NCBI GenBank assembly: GCA_947627745.1
Contig: CANQXH010000006.1
Location: forward strand, 1-47,930
Direction of reading: 5' to 3'
DNA length: 47,930 bases
Source: an uncultured Oscillospiraceae bacterium
Lineage (GTDB): Bacteria; Bacillota; Clostridia; Oscillospirales; Oscillospiraceae
A program made the translations under genes and the position numbers. Within the stretch, counting starts at the first letter, position 1; every line of letters begins with the position of its first letter. Below the pieces are notes generated by a model. The model saw nothing but the letters and a program-made list of their open reading frames with translations. It made no database searches and was not told the origin of the DNA. This document shows positions 37,101 through 45,745 of the stretch, one piece after another.

Positions 37101-37559
37101 GGATTCATTCACCTCTTCCGTTGATTTTCGCGCTTTCAATAAATATATCATACCGCAATTTTTTTGGTTTGTCCATAACCAATCCGGCAAAATCAACAAA
37201 TTTTTATGAAAAAGTATAGTTATATCGATATAAATTGATGGGATTCCCGGCCCATAAGCCATCAAGCGCAACCTTTTTGCCTTTTTCTCCGGCAGGATCG
37301 ATACCCGGCGGGCTCAGCAGACGGAGCGATTCGCGCCAGTCTGGCGCACGGATTGACCGCGGCGATCCCGCCGCCCTAAGGGGTGAAAGCAGGTGGACGA
37401 CGCCCGGCCGGAGCATGCTATAATGACGATAAACTCGGCAAAATAGCCGCTGCCTTCCCGGGAGGGCCGATAGGAGCCCCCGGGAACGGGACGGCCATAA
37501 GCTGTTTGAGGTGTTTCGGATTGAATAATATGAAGCTGATGATCTTCATGGAGGAGGCC
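37101..37559. other. Divergent intergenic region between rnfC and the 37560 operon
   Basis: 459 bp without a convincing gene. It holds the rnf promoter, a perfect 14-bp palindrome TTATATCGATATAA at 37220-37233, and an extended -10 TGC-TATAAT at 37416-37424 facing the plus-strand operon. The left half is AT-rich and the right half GC-rich. Confidence 0.6.
37147..37175 (-). promoter_or_regulatory. rnf operon promoter
   Basis: Minus strand: -35 TGGACA (37170-37175), 17-bp spacer, -10 TATGAT (37147-37152); 46 bp before rnfC. Confidence 0.7.
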
Positions 37560-38117
37560 ATGGCGAAGCGCCGGAAGCCGGTTTCGGCCAAGGTCTCCCG
37601 GCTGCTGCTGGAGGACATTGACGAGAAAATTCAGGGCTATTCCCAAAACGCCAGGAAAGCAAAGGACGAAACCAGGCTCTATGACATCGTCATGGGCTAT
37701 GTAAAGCGCTTAGGCGGCGGAAAATTCCTGAAAAAGAACGGGAATGTCAGCGAGGCCCGGTTTTATACCTACGCCTACATCGACAAGTCCACATGGAGCG
37801 AAATGAAGTGGGGGCTTGTGGAGACGAGTAAAAAGACCCTTTTAAAGCTGGTTATCGCGCTGGAGCTCAACGAGGAGGAGGCGGTCGCGTTCCTTCAAAG
37901 CGGGCGGAGCGGCTTTGACCTGGACGATCCCCAGGACCAGGTGGTGCTGGCAATCATCGACGTGCGGAAGGCCGGATTTTCGGTCACGGTGGACGACGCG
38001 GTGGAGATCCTGGACTTTTACAGCCGGAACGGAAAGGCGTCCTTCGTCAGCATCTACGAGATCCCGGGAGATAAAAATGGAAAAACTTCTGCCGGCGGCA
38101 GGACGAAATATAGGTAA
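37560..38117 (+). CDS. XRE-like putative regulator, first gene of an unusual operon
   Basis: 185 aa. The ATG at 37560 follows GGAGGAGG; in-frame ATGs at 37530 and 37548 are alternatives. Residues about 66-135 (ARFYTYAYIDKSTWSEM, then KKTLLKLVIALELNEEEAVAFLQ and a DQVVLAIIDV helix) match a repressor-like domain common in Bacillota, usually seen as 'YIDRKxFSKI...ALALELxxEEAxxLL...DxIIxYFI'. The N-terminus is basic (AKRRKPVSAKVSR). It precedes the membrane/ATPase genes by 76 bp, and the gap holds an extended -10 and a 15-bp inverted repeat, so it probably represses this operon. No other enzymatic motif is visible. Confidence 0.8.
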   Translation: MAKRRKPVSAKVSRLLLEDIDEKIQGYSQNARKAKDETRLYDIVMGYVKRLGGGKFLKKNGNVSEARFYTYAYIDKSTWSEMKWGLVETSKKTLLKLVIALELNEEEAVAFLQSGRSGFDLDDPQDQVVLAIIDVRKAGFSVTVDDAVEILDFYSRNGKASFVSIYEIPGDKNGKTSAGGRTKYR

Positions 38118-38123
38118 AAGAAT

Positions 38124-38158
38124 GTTATACTCTAGTCAACGAAAGGCCAAAGGCCTTC
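38124..38158 (+). promoter_or_regulatory. Internal promoter with candidate operator
   Basis: Extended -10 TGT-TATACT (38124-38132) is followed 11 bp later by the perfect inverted repeat AAGGCC-AAA-GGCCTT (38144-38158), overlapping the likely transcription start. It lies between the XRE-like gene and the operon it probably controls. The repeat could also form a small hairpin, but no T run follows. Confidence 0.55.
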
Positions 38159-38193
38159 CCAAAACAAAATTTATTTAAACGGAGGAAAAAACA

Positions 38194-39327
38194 ATGAAAA
38201 AGTTAACCGATGAGCAGATCCGCCAGCTGCGGGAAAACGCTTCCGACTACCTCTCCAGACTTCAGGACGGGGAGGACATCCGTTCCATCCTCGCCAAGAT
38301 CTATGTGGACAGCCTGGACGGCAAGACCGAGAAGCAGGGCCTCCTCATAGCCGACACCATTCTCAAGAGCGTCCGGGAGTTTGACGCGGACTACGCCGAG
38401 GCCCGGGACGACGTGGACAAATTCCTCAAGAAGACCATGGACAAGATCAGCAAGGACAAGAGCTGCGCCGAGCGGTGCCAGTATTGGCTGAAGCTCACCG
38501 CCGGCATTGCCGCCGCCGCCAGAGTCGCCAACGGCGAGGAAGTGGACAAAGACGCGCTCATTGCCGAGCTGGAAGCCATCACTGTCACCGAGGAACAGGC
38601 GACCCAGGAGATGGAGGAGGACCTCCGGGCCCAGGCCAAAGAGGCGATCATGAACTCCGGCATTATGCTGGGCTCCCTGGCCGAAAACGCCGAGGCCTTT
38701 GCCGCCGCCGGGTCGGCGGAGGAAGCCACCGAAATGCTCCTTGGCATCGCGGGCCGGGATGTGGAATACAGGGCCATCATCGCCATGCAGGCCTACACCG
38801 GCATCATCAGCGGGATGTACGACGATATGCCCGTGAACATGGGCGCCGCGCAGGTCGCGACCCTTGTCTGTGCCCAGGTGGAGGAGGCACGCATTCTGGA
38901 GGCCGTGGGCAACGGCTCCCTGGCCGTCGATGTGGCCGCCGCCATTTTGGGGGTGCTGGGCATCGTGGTTCTGGTCGATGTTTTCATGGGGATTGCAGCC
39001 GTCGGCGTTGTCGCCGCGCTCAATATCTACTCCGGCATTCTGGCCATTCCCGCCATCATCATGGTGTGCGCGGGACTGTGCAAGCTCTTCTTCACCGCCG
39101 TGGATAAGTGGAGCGATCTGGCGCAGGACGTGGCAAAGTTCACCGCCGGCGTCATCGCCAACATTGTAAAGGGCGCCCAGGCCGTGGCGGGGTACGTCCG
39201 GAGAAACATCGTTCCCAACATCGTCGCCATGGCCAAGGCCGCCTGGGAGAAGGTCAGGGCCTTCATCGCCGGCGGCAGCCGGGTGAAGGAGGATGCCGGG
39301 GAGATCGTTGCCGAGCCCGCCCAATAA
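38194..39327 (+). CDS. Unknown membrane protein with long helical N-terminal domain
   Basis: 377 aa. Residues 1-235 are predicted helical, acidic and soluble (LTDEQIRQLRENASDYL, SVREFDADYAEARDDVDKFLKK, a Glu-rich stretch at 115-150). A strong hydrophobic block at about 243-302 makes two or three membrane passes. An amphipathic, basic C-terminal region follows (VAGYVRRNIVPNIVAMAKAAWEKVRAF). It has no signal peptide and no family I recognise. CGGAGGAAAAA precedes the ATG. As the first structural gene of the operon it could be the membrane platform for the ATPases encoded downstream. Confidence 0.8.
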   Translation: MKKLTDEQIRQLRENASDYLSRLQDGEDIRSILAKIYVDSLDGKTEKQGLLIADTILKSVREFDADYAEARDDVDKFLKKTMDKISKDKSCAERCQYWLKLTAGIAAAARVANGEEVDKDALIAELEAITVTEEQATQEMEEDLRAQAKEAIMNSGIMLGSLAENAEAFAAAGSAEEATEMLLGIAGRDVEYRAIIAMQAYTGIISGMYDDMPVNMGAAQVATLVCAQVEEARILEAVGNGSLAVDVAAAILGVLGIVVLVDVFMGIAAVGVVAALNIYSGILAIPAIIMVCAGLCKLFFTAVDKWSDLAQDVAKFTAGVIANIVKGAQAVAGYVRRNIVPNIVAMAKAAWEKVRAFIAGGSRVKEDAGEIVAEPAQ

Positions 39328-39353
39328 CCGGACGCCCTTAACGGAGAGCGCCT

Positions 39354-40643
39354 ATGAGAACGCTTCTGAATGTTAACGGGGAGTGGATCCTCAACCTTAT
39401 GGACCTGAAGGAAAACTTCTCCCCGGCCGAGCTCTTTCAGAACCTCAACAGCTTTCGGAGCTTCGCCAAGGTACACTGCAAGCTGCTGAAAACCTGTTAC
39501 CTGGACCCCGAAACAAAGAAGAAATACGCGGCAAAATATATTGTAAAGGATTTCTGGTATGATCTTCTGACACGCAGTCAGTGGCCGGAGGAGGCGGACC
39601 CCCGGAAGCTCCTGGAGCTTCTCCTTCGGGAGCTTGCCGCGGCGTCCACGCCGTCCTCCGGGAACGAAGCGGATCCGGAGGAGGCCGTCCGAAAGGAGGC
39701 CTCCGACGGGGCCCTGGCGGAGAAGCTCTCCGCCATCCTGGGCGGCGGGGTGAAGGAGGCCCGGAGCGCCATTTTGATGCTTGCCATCAGCGAGCTCGCC
39801 GAGGTGGATGCCCGGACCGTCTCTCCCGGGGAATGGAGCCAGAGCAAGGACGACGCGAGCCTGCGCAAGCCCGAGGGCTTTGGATACAGGGACACGGCGT
39901 ATCTCGCGCCGTCCAAGGTCCCCTACCGCTTCCTGGCGCATGAGGGCGGGCCGCTGGGCCCCGGGGAGGTCATCCGCACGGTGAAGCTGGCGGCCAAGGC
40001 CGGCTCCGGAAAGTTTCCCGTTAAAATCGAGCTGTGGAAGCCCTCCGGGAACGCGCCGGAGGCGGAGGCGCGGCTTGCCCCCGGCGAATACAGATACTGT
40101 ACCGCGGTGGGCGACCGAGTCATTAAATTCCTCCCTTCCCTTTGCGTGAGCGACGACCTGTGCGCGGTTCGGGCCGACTACGGGGGGCAAAATATCCGGG
40201 TAAAACCCCGGGACGGCGAGGAATGGGAGCTCCAGGCCGACAACGTCAGCTCCATGTCCGCCGGCAGCGGCGGCAGGGGCCTCCTGCTGGTTCAGAACGG
40301 GCGGCCCAATTCCGTTTTCTTCCGGGACGCGGAGGACTTCTTCGTCCGGCTGAAGCTGGACGCCGTGGCGAAAACCGTGGTGGAGGCCCGCGTCACCGAG
40401 GATGGGTTTGAACTCCTTTTGGAGGATGGATCCACCGTCACCGGCGGCAGCACCGCGCCGAGGACAGGACTTACATCCCTGGACGGCATGGGGCCCAGGC
40501 CCTCCGGCCTTGCCGGCGCCCGGGAGTGCGCCGTATCGCGAAGCGGCAGAAGCGCGGCCGCGATCCTGGAGGAAGGCAAATACCAGGTGTTTGCCGGCGG
40601 CTTCTCCGTTGAGGACGGCGGCAGGACGGTCCGGTTTCAATGA
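39354..40643 (+). CDS. Unknown protein: helical N-terminus, beta-rich C-terminus
   Basis: 429 aa, predicted soluble. Residues 1-90 are helical with aromatic and basic residues (FSPAELFQNLNSFRSFAKVHCKLL, KYIVKDFWYDLL). A Glu/Ala linker follows. From about 200 on it becomes beta-rich (VIRTVKLAAKAGSGKFPVKIELW, APGEYRYCTAVGDRVIKFLP, VEARVTEDGFELLLEDGSTVTGG), suggesting a sandwich or propeller-like fold. No catalytic motif is recognised. The stop overlaps the next start as ATGA. It may be a recognition or adaptor subunit. Confidence 0.8.
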   Translation: MRTLLNVNGEWILNLMDLKENFSPAELFQNLNSFRSFAKVHCKLLKTCYLDPETKKKYAAKYIVKDFWYDLLTRSQWPEEADPRKLLELLLRELAAASTPSSGNEADPEEAVRKEASDGALAEKLSAILGGGVKEARSAILMLAISELAEVDARTVSPGEWSQSKDDASLRKPEGFGYRDTAYLAPSKVPYRFLAHEGGPLGPGEVIRTVKLAAKAGSGKFPVKIELWKPSGNAPEAEARLAPGEYRYCTAVGDRVIKFLPSLCVSDDLCAVRADYGGQNIRVKPRDGEEWELQADNVSSMSAGSGGRGLLLVQNGRPNSVFFRDAEDFFVRLKLDAVAKTVVEARVTEDGFELLLEDGSTVTGGSTAPRTGLTSLDGMGPRPSGLAGARECAVSRSGRSAAAILEEGKYQVFAGGFSVEDGGRTVRFQ

Positions 40644-41581
40644 CGGCGGGGAACCGCCTGAAAATGAAAAGGAGATGTGAAAGCAATTTGAAAAATTTTC
40701 TGCACGACAAGTATCACAAGATCAAAAGCGACCGGATGGAGGCCCGGGAGGCCGCCCGGTATTCCAGCCAGCTTCCCGGATGGGTAGAGTCCATTGAGCG
40801 CTTTCTGACCCTTGAGGATACCAAAATGGATCGGCAATACGCGGACCTCACGGAGGAGCTGAAAAAGTGCTATGGCCGGTGGCGGGAAATGCTCCGCCTT
40901 CGCCCCCAAAACGAGGCGGCCAAGGCCGTGATCGGCGGCTGGAGCAAGGCCGGAGGGATCCGGGACCTTTTGGAGGAGCAGCGCAACTTCGCCGGTGAGG
41001 CGGCGCATATTCCCCCGGAAATAGACGCCTGCGCCCTGAGTTACAGCAGCCATATGTTTCACCTGCGCAGCGGGATGACGGATCTGACGAACCTATACCA
41101 AAAGCGCTCCTCCACGCCCGCGGCGATCCCCGAGGGGGCCGATGGCGTCGCCCAGTTTATCCTGGACGAGTGCCGCGACGTGGCGGCCATTTGCGATCTG
41201 CCGGAGGCGCTGTACGACGGCAGGAGACTTCTGGAGGAGCTGGAGAGCGAAAAGCCCATGAGCGCCGCCATGAAGCGCAGATGCCTGGCGGTGCTGGGGG
41301 CTTGGGACCTTCTGCGCAGCTATTCGGAGAGTACCATCAGTGAACTGGAGGCCATCCGGGCGAATATCGACGCCCGGATCCAGGCTATGGAGAACAATAT
41401 CGCCAAGGGCGTCCCGCTGTACAAAAGGCTCACGGGGACCCTGACCGACGAATGGTTCCAGACCTTCGATCCCGCCTCGCCGTTGTGTGAGCTCCGCGGA
41501 GCCTCCGCCGCCGAGGTCGGCGCGTTTTACAAAGAGCGGATAGAGGCCCTGCCGGACTTTTTGCCGGAACAGGACGGATAG
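40640..41581 (+). CDS. Unknown helical/coiled-coil protein
   Basis: 313 aa from the ATG at 40640 that overlaps the preceding stop. Alternatives are an ATG at 40664 or a TTG at 40688, the latter lying about 12 nt after AAAGGAG; the first ~17 residues are therefore doubtful. The protein is almost all helix, with charged heptad-like stretches (WVESIERFLTLEDTKMDRQYADLTEELKKCYGRW; SESTISELEAIRANIDARIQAMENNI). There is no membrane segment, signal or known motif. Its place between an adaptor-like gene and the Hsp70-like ATPase suggests a structural or substrate-presenting role. Confidence 0.75.
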   Translation: MTAGNRLKMKRRCESNLKNFLHDKYHKIKSDRMEAREAARYSSQLPGWVESIERFLTLEDTKMDRQYADLTEELKKCYGRWREMLRLRPQNEAAKAVIGGWSKAGGIRDLLEEQRNFAGEAAHIPPEIDACALSYSSHMFHLRSGMTDLTNLYQKRSSTPAAIPEGADGVAQFILDECRDVAAICDLPEALYDGRRLLEELESEKPMSAAMKRRCLAVLGAWDLLRSYSESTISELEAIRANIDARIQAMENNIAKGVPLYKRLTGTLTDEWFQTFDPASPLCELRGASAAEVGAFYKERIEALPDFLPEQDG

Positions 41582-41643
41582 CGCATCAGCAGCCCCGCGC
41601 TGGTGAAATATTTGATAAAATTAGAAAAAGGAGCTGAAACCCA

Positions 41644-43773
41644 ATGGCAACCCACACATTATGCCTTGATCTGGGACACGCCCAGACCTCCGCTTCCATG
41701 CCGCGCCTGACCACGGTGAGCGGCACCGGCGACAAGAAATACACCGCCGAGCGGCTCAACATGGAGGAGAACGGCAACATCATCCCCACCCAACTGGTCC
41801 TGACGAACAAGCAGATGGAATTCCTCCGCGGGGAGCTGAGCAAGTCCGGCAGCCGGCTGGACGAGCAGACGCTTTCAAGGATGGAGCGGGAGACCGGGAC
41901 GCTTATCACGATCGGCAGCGCTCTTCCGGGAATCGTTCCCAACGGGGAGAGATTCGCGTATTTCAAGACGTGTCCCCAGAATTTTGACCAGCCTTTTGGG
42001 GAAAGCGACGCGGCGAAGCGCAACAAGATCACCTGCGCTGCCCTGATGGCCTGCTTTGCCTACGCCACCGTCAGGAACATTCTCCAGTACAACACCGATA
42101 AGCTGGGCGTGATCAACGACCGCAGCCAGATTTGTATGCTGGTCGGCTGCCCCACTACTGGGGACTGGACCTCCGAAGAGGCGAGGGAGGAGTATGAGAA
42201 GCTGATCAGCGCCGCCACTGGGATCACCGATGTGCGGATCGTTCCCGAGTCCCGCGCCGCCATGTTCAGCGCGGTGGAGCGTGTCGGGAAGCCGATCTCC
42301 ACCAGCAACGGGGCCATCGTATTTGACTTCGGTTCCTCCACCGCAGACTGCACCTATATGCTCATGGGGCGGAAGATCATTGAATTCAGCTGGGCCCTGG
42401 GCGCCCACGAGATAGAGCGCCAAATGGCCCTGGCGGCGTACCAGCAGCCCATGACCACGCCCCAGAACCAGGGGGCCGGGATCCCCTGCGACAAAGTATC
42501 GTTCGCAAGCGCGGAGGAGGAGATGCGCCGGTGCAAGGAGGAGTATTTCAGCGGGAAATACGCGGGCCTGGACCATTGGCAGGTCGTCTCCTTTAACGGC
42601 GCCGGCGGCAGCGTCAACGGGTTTGTCAACATCAAAGACCAGTTCATGGAGGAGATGACCGGCAATAAGCCCTTCCCCGTGAAGTGCAACAGCACCGCGA
42701 CCAAGACGGGCTCCTGGCGCGCTATGTGCAAGGCCTTCCTCCAGGCGGCGAAAAACGAGGTCGCCCAGGCCACATACACCGTTCTGGATGAAAACAAAGA
42801 GCCGCAGACGGTGCATTGCGGCGTTGACACCATCGTTCTCACCGGCGGGGCCAGCAAAATGTCCTTCATCAAGGAGCTCTGCCAGGAGGTGTTCCCCGAC
42901 ATCGAACCCATCCTGGATTCGGATCCTTCCTACACCGTGTCCAACGGGCTTGCCTGGGTGGCGCTCTCCGACGAAAAGAGAGCGGACTGCATTCAGGCGG
43001 CGAAGGAGGAGGTGCTTGCGGATCAGGCAAGCACGCTCGATGCTTTGAAGGGGTCCCTGGCCGACGCCATGCTGCCCTACCTGCAGGGTAGATTCCAACA
43101 AGCGGCCCAGGATTGGGCGAATGACCCAGAAGACCTTACGGGACAGGACCTGGCCGATCTCGCCAGCGAAGCGTTGGAAAAGCCGGACGCGAAGGAGCAT
43201 GTGCGGCAGATCTGCGCGGAAGGGATCGAAAACTGGAAGGAGGGTCTTTCCACACGGATCGAGGCCTCCGTCAACGGCCAGGCGTCCAAACTCTATACCG
43301 AAGCGGCCGCGAGGAATCTGATCATCCCCCAGGACGTTTGGAGCAGCCTCCAGTCCGGCGCGCTCAGCGTGGACGGCTTTGATGTGGATTCGGTCATAAA
43401 AAAGCTGGACCTTTCAAGCATGGCCACTTCGACGATCAAGACGATAACAGACTGGTCTGTTTGGATCGTGGCCGCTGCCTTAGCCATTGAGACGTGGGGC
43501 ATCTCGCTCTTGGTGGCGGCAATTTACAACGTGATTTCCGATGAGGTCTGGCGCGACAGGAATATGAAGAGGCCCAGAGACAAGAGAACGAGGGGAAAGG
43601 TGTCCGACCAGATCCCCGAGGTGTTTGCAGACCCGCAGCTCAAGAAAGATCTGATGAAGGCTTTCAGCGCGAGCATCGACGATGTCGCGAAGGATTTCAA
43701 TTTCAACAGCTTCATCGATCAGACCATCACGAAGGCCTTTGACATCGTGACGCTCAGGGAGTTCTCGCTGTAA
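41644..43773 (+). CDS. Hsp70/actin-fold ATPase with C-terminal membrane hairpin
   Basis: 709 aa. The N-terminal ~445 residues carry actin/Hsp70 signatures: phosphate-1 loop LCLDLGHAQTS (6-16), connect-like VPESRAAMFSA (200-210), phosphate-2 loop VFDFGSSTADCTY (226-238) and adenosine motif VLTGGASKM (398-406). In place of the DnaK substrate-binding domain there is a helical segment (445-600). A hydrophobic hairpin (about 603-631) and a basic stretch (NMKRPRDKRTRGK, 640-652) follow, then an amphipathic tail. It is thus a membrane-tethered relative, not a standard DnaK. AAAAAGGAG precedes the ATG. It is immediately upstream of an AAA+ ATPase gene, suggesting a joint remodelling machine. Confidence 0.88.
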   Translation: MATHTLCLDLGHAQTSASMPRLTTVSGTGDKKYTAERLNMEENGNIIPTQLVLTNKQMEFLRGELSKSGSRLDEQTLSRMERETGTLITIGSALPGIVPNGERFAYFKTCPQNFDQPFGESDAAKRNKITCAALMACFAYATVRNILQYNTDKLGVINDRSQICMLVGCPTTGDWTSEEAREEYEKLISAATGITDVRIVPESRAAMFSAVERVGKPISTSNGAIVFDFGSSTADCTYMLMGRKIIEFSWALGAHEIERQMALAAYQQPMTTPQNQGAGIPCDKVSFASAEEEMRRCKEEYFSGKYAGLDHWQVVSFNGAGGSVNGFVNIKDQFMEEMTGNKPFPVKCNSTATKTGSWRAMCKAFLQAAKNEVAQATYTVLDENKEPQTVHCGVDTIVLTGGASKMSFIKELCQEVFPDIEPILDSDPSYTVSNGLAWVALSDEKRADCIQAAKEEVLADQASTLDALKGSLADAMLPYLQGRFQQAAQDWANDPEDLTGQDLADLASEALEKPDAKEHVRQICAEGIENWKEGLSTRIEASVNGQASKLYTEAAARNLIIPQDVWSSLQSGALSVDGFDVDSVIKKLDLSSMATSTIKTITDWSVWIVAAALAIETWGISLLVAAIYNVISDEVWRDRNMKRPRDKRTRGKVSDQIPEVFADPQLKKDLMKAFSASIDDVAKDFNFNSFIDQTITKAFDIVTLREFSL

Positions 43774-43798
43774 CATTTTCATTCAAGGAGGGCAGGCA

Positions 43799-45739
43799 AT
43801 GGCCGACGGTGTATTGAAAAAGGTCGCCGCCTCATGCCGCAGGGCAATGAAAGCGGGGACGCCGATCCTGTACATCAAAACGGATTCCAGTATTTTCATC
43901 AGAAAGCTGATACTCATGGAGGAGAAGCCGCTGGTGGTTCTGGTAAGCGCCGGGGGTAAGATCATTGACGACACGAAGATCGGAAGGCCCATATATGAGC
44001 TGGAAGATCCCTTGGACAGAACGCTCCAGTTCGTGGCCAATTACGCCAACGACCTTCCCTCCGACGGCGCTTACGAAAAGCAGTGCAAATTCGGGCCGGC
44101 GATCTGGGTGCGCAAGATGCCCGACAAGCCTGAAAGCGCCACCGGCGCGATGGCGCAGCTGGAAAAATTCGCGCTGGCCCGGGAGGACCCTTCCCACCGG
44201 CAGTACGATCAGCTCCAGAGCAGCGCTGTCGTGCTCTACTCCCTGAATCCCTGGGTGCCGCCGATGCTCCAGGCGTACACGGAGTTTATCGACGTTCCGT
44301 ATCCCGACGAGGAGGAAATACGCCAAATCGTCAAGTCCGCCTCCGCCGGATGGCTGAGCAAGGCCGGAGAGGAAACGCTGTCCAGCCTGTGTACCTATTT
44401 TCTGGGCTTTTCCGAGGAGGAGATCGTCACCACGGTCCAGCAGATCATGTCCGCCGGCAGTCTCGCGAATCGGGACGAGGAGAACGAGCGGGCGCTTCAG
44501 AAGACCATGGAGGACACCATCCGCCTGCGTAAACGGCAAAAGATGGAGGGCGGGATCCTGGAGTACGTCCAGGTAAAGGAAAAGATCGGCGGCATGGAGC
44601 GCTATAAGAGCTGGCTCAAGGACCAGGTGGCGCCCCTGAAATACTCCAACGCTTACAGGCGGAGCATTGGCACGAATCCACCAAAGGGCGTGCTGCTGTG
44701 CGGCATCCCCGGATGCGGGAAATCCGCGGCGGCTAAATTCACCGCCGAGGAGCTGGGCCTGGAGCTTCTGCGCATGGACGTGGGGAGCCTGATGGACAGA
44801 TACCAGGGCGTCTCCGAACAGAGGATGCGGGACGCCCTGAAGATGGCGGAGACCGTATCGCCCTGCGTCCTGTGGATCGACGAGTTGGAGAAGGGCTTCA
44901 GCGGCGCCGCCGGCGATGGGGACAACGGCTCGTTCAAGAGGATGTTCGGCTATATGCTCGGGTGGATGCAGGAAAACACCACCCCCTGCTTCATCTTCGC
45001 CACCGCCAATGACATCGGTTCCCTGCCCAAGGAGTTCTTCCGCTCAGGCCGGTTTGACGCCCTGTTCGCGGTATACCTGCCCACCGCCAGAGAGTGCGCC
45101 AACATCATCAAGGTCCACATGGACAAGCGGCGCAGGGAGGCGGCCAAGGCCCGTGGAGTGGATCCGGCGGAGGTGGTCCTTTTCGACCGGGGCTGTGACG
45201 ACGAGAGCTTCCTTCTGCGGTTTATCAACGAGAGCTTGGCAAGCGACCCCCACCGGCCCCGGATCGTTGTGGGCTCGGATCTGGAGGCCATCGTCTCCCA
45301 GGCGCTGAGATCTTTGCAGAGCGGGACCCAGGCTCCCATCAGTCCGGGGAAATGGAGAGCGGCAATGGACGGCGTCCTCCGGAAAAACACCTTCGCCACT
45401 TACGGCCAGGGGGAGGAGAACATCGACGCCATAGCGGTCTCCTACTGCCGGATGCTGAGGAAGGGCTTCGTCCCCACGACGGAGGACGAGCTTTTCAGAA
45501 GCGCCGACTACCATATGGAAAACCTTGAGCGGTACAAGGCTTTCATGAGGAAGGACGCCTCGTCCATGAGCAAGGAGGAGCTGGAAAAGGAGCTTCGGGA
45601 GGCCGAGATCATGGCCGACAGCGGCAGGAGCTTCGGGAACAGCTACGACCGCGCCGTTTACAGGTTCCTGCGCGGCAGGATCAACCGTGTGGCCGTTCGG
45701 GTGGAAGAGTACGAACGTGAAAAAATATATAGGGGGTAG
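43799..45739 (+). CDS. AAA+ ATPase, Ycf46/FtsH-like
   Basis: 646 aa, cytosolic. The C-terminal AAA+ module has Walker A GIPGCGKS (302-309), a pore-like RYQGVSEQRMRDAL (334-346), Walker B VLWIDE (357-362), sensor-1 N404 in ATAND, and arginine fingers in FRSGRFD (414-420). Residues 1-240 resemble the N-terminal degenerate ATPase half of Ycf46-like proteins (TPILYIKTDSS, SAVVLYSLNPWVPPML) without a P-loop. No protease domain is fused, but a zincin is encoded next. CAAGGAGGG precedes the ATG. It is likely an unfoldase or remodelling motor. Confidence 0.9.
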   Translation: MADGVLKKVAASCRRAMKAGTPILYIKTDSSIFIRKLILMEEKPLVVLVSAGGKIIDDTKIGRPIYELEDPLDRTLQFVANYANDLPSDGAYEKQCKFGPAIWVRKMPDKPESATGAMAQLEKFALAREDPSHRQYDQLQSSAVVLYSLNPWVPPMLQAYTEFIDVPYPDEEEIRQIVKSASAGWLSKAGEETLSSLCTYFLGFSEEEIVTTVQQIMSAGSLANRDEENERALQKTMEDTIRLRKRQKMEGGILEYVQVKEKIGGMERYKSWLKDQVAPLKYSNAYRRSIGTNPPKGVLLCGIPGCGKSAAAKFTAEELGLELLRMDVGSLMDRYQGVSEQRMRDALKMAETVSPCVLWIDELEKGFSGAAGDGDNGSFKRMFGYMLGWMQENTTPCFIFATANDIGSLPKEFFRSGRFDALFAVYLPTARECANIIKVHMDKRRREAAKARGVDPAEVVLFDRGCDDESFLLRFINESLASDPHRPRIVVGSDLEAIVSQALRSLQSGTQAPISPGKWRAAMDGVLRKNTFATYGQGEENIDAIAVSYCRMLRKGFVPTTEDELFRSADYHMENLERYKAFMRKDASSMSKEELEKELREAEIMADSGRSFGNSYDRAVYRFLRGRINRVAVRVEEYEREKIYRG

Positions 45740-45745
45740 ACAAGG

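Noticed and set aside
38144-38158. Intrinsic terminator after the XRE-like gene
   Set aside because: The stem is only 6 bp with a 3-nt loop and no T run; its position just after a -10 fits an operator better.
41644-43773. Calling this gene dnaK
   Set aside because: Only the nucleotide-binding fold matches; the substrate-binding domain is absent, a membrane hairpin is present, and no grpE or dnaJ is nearby.
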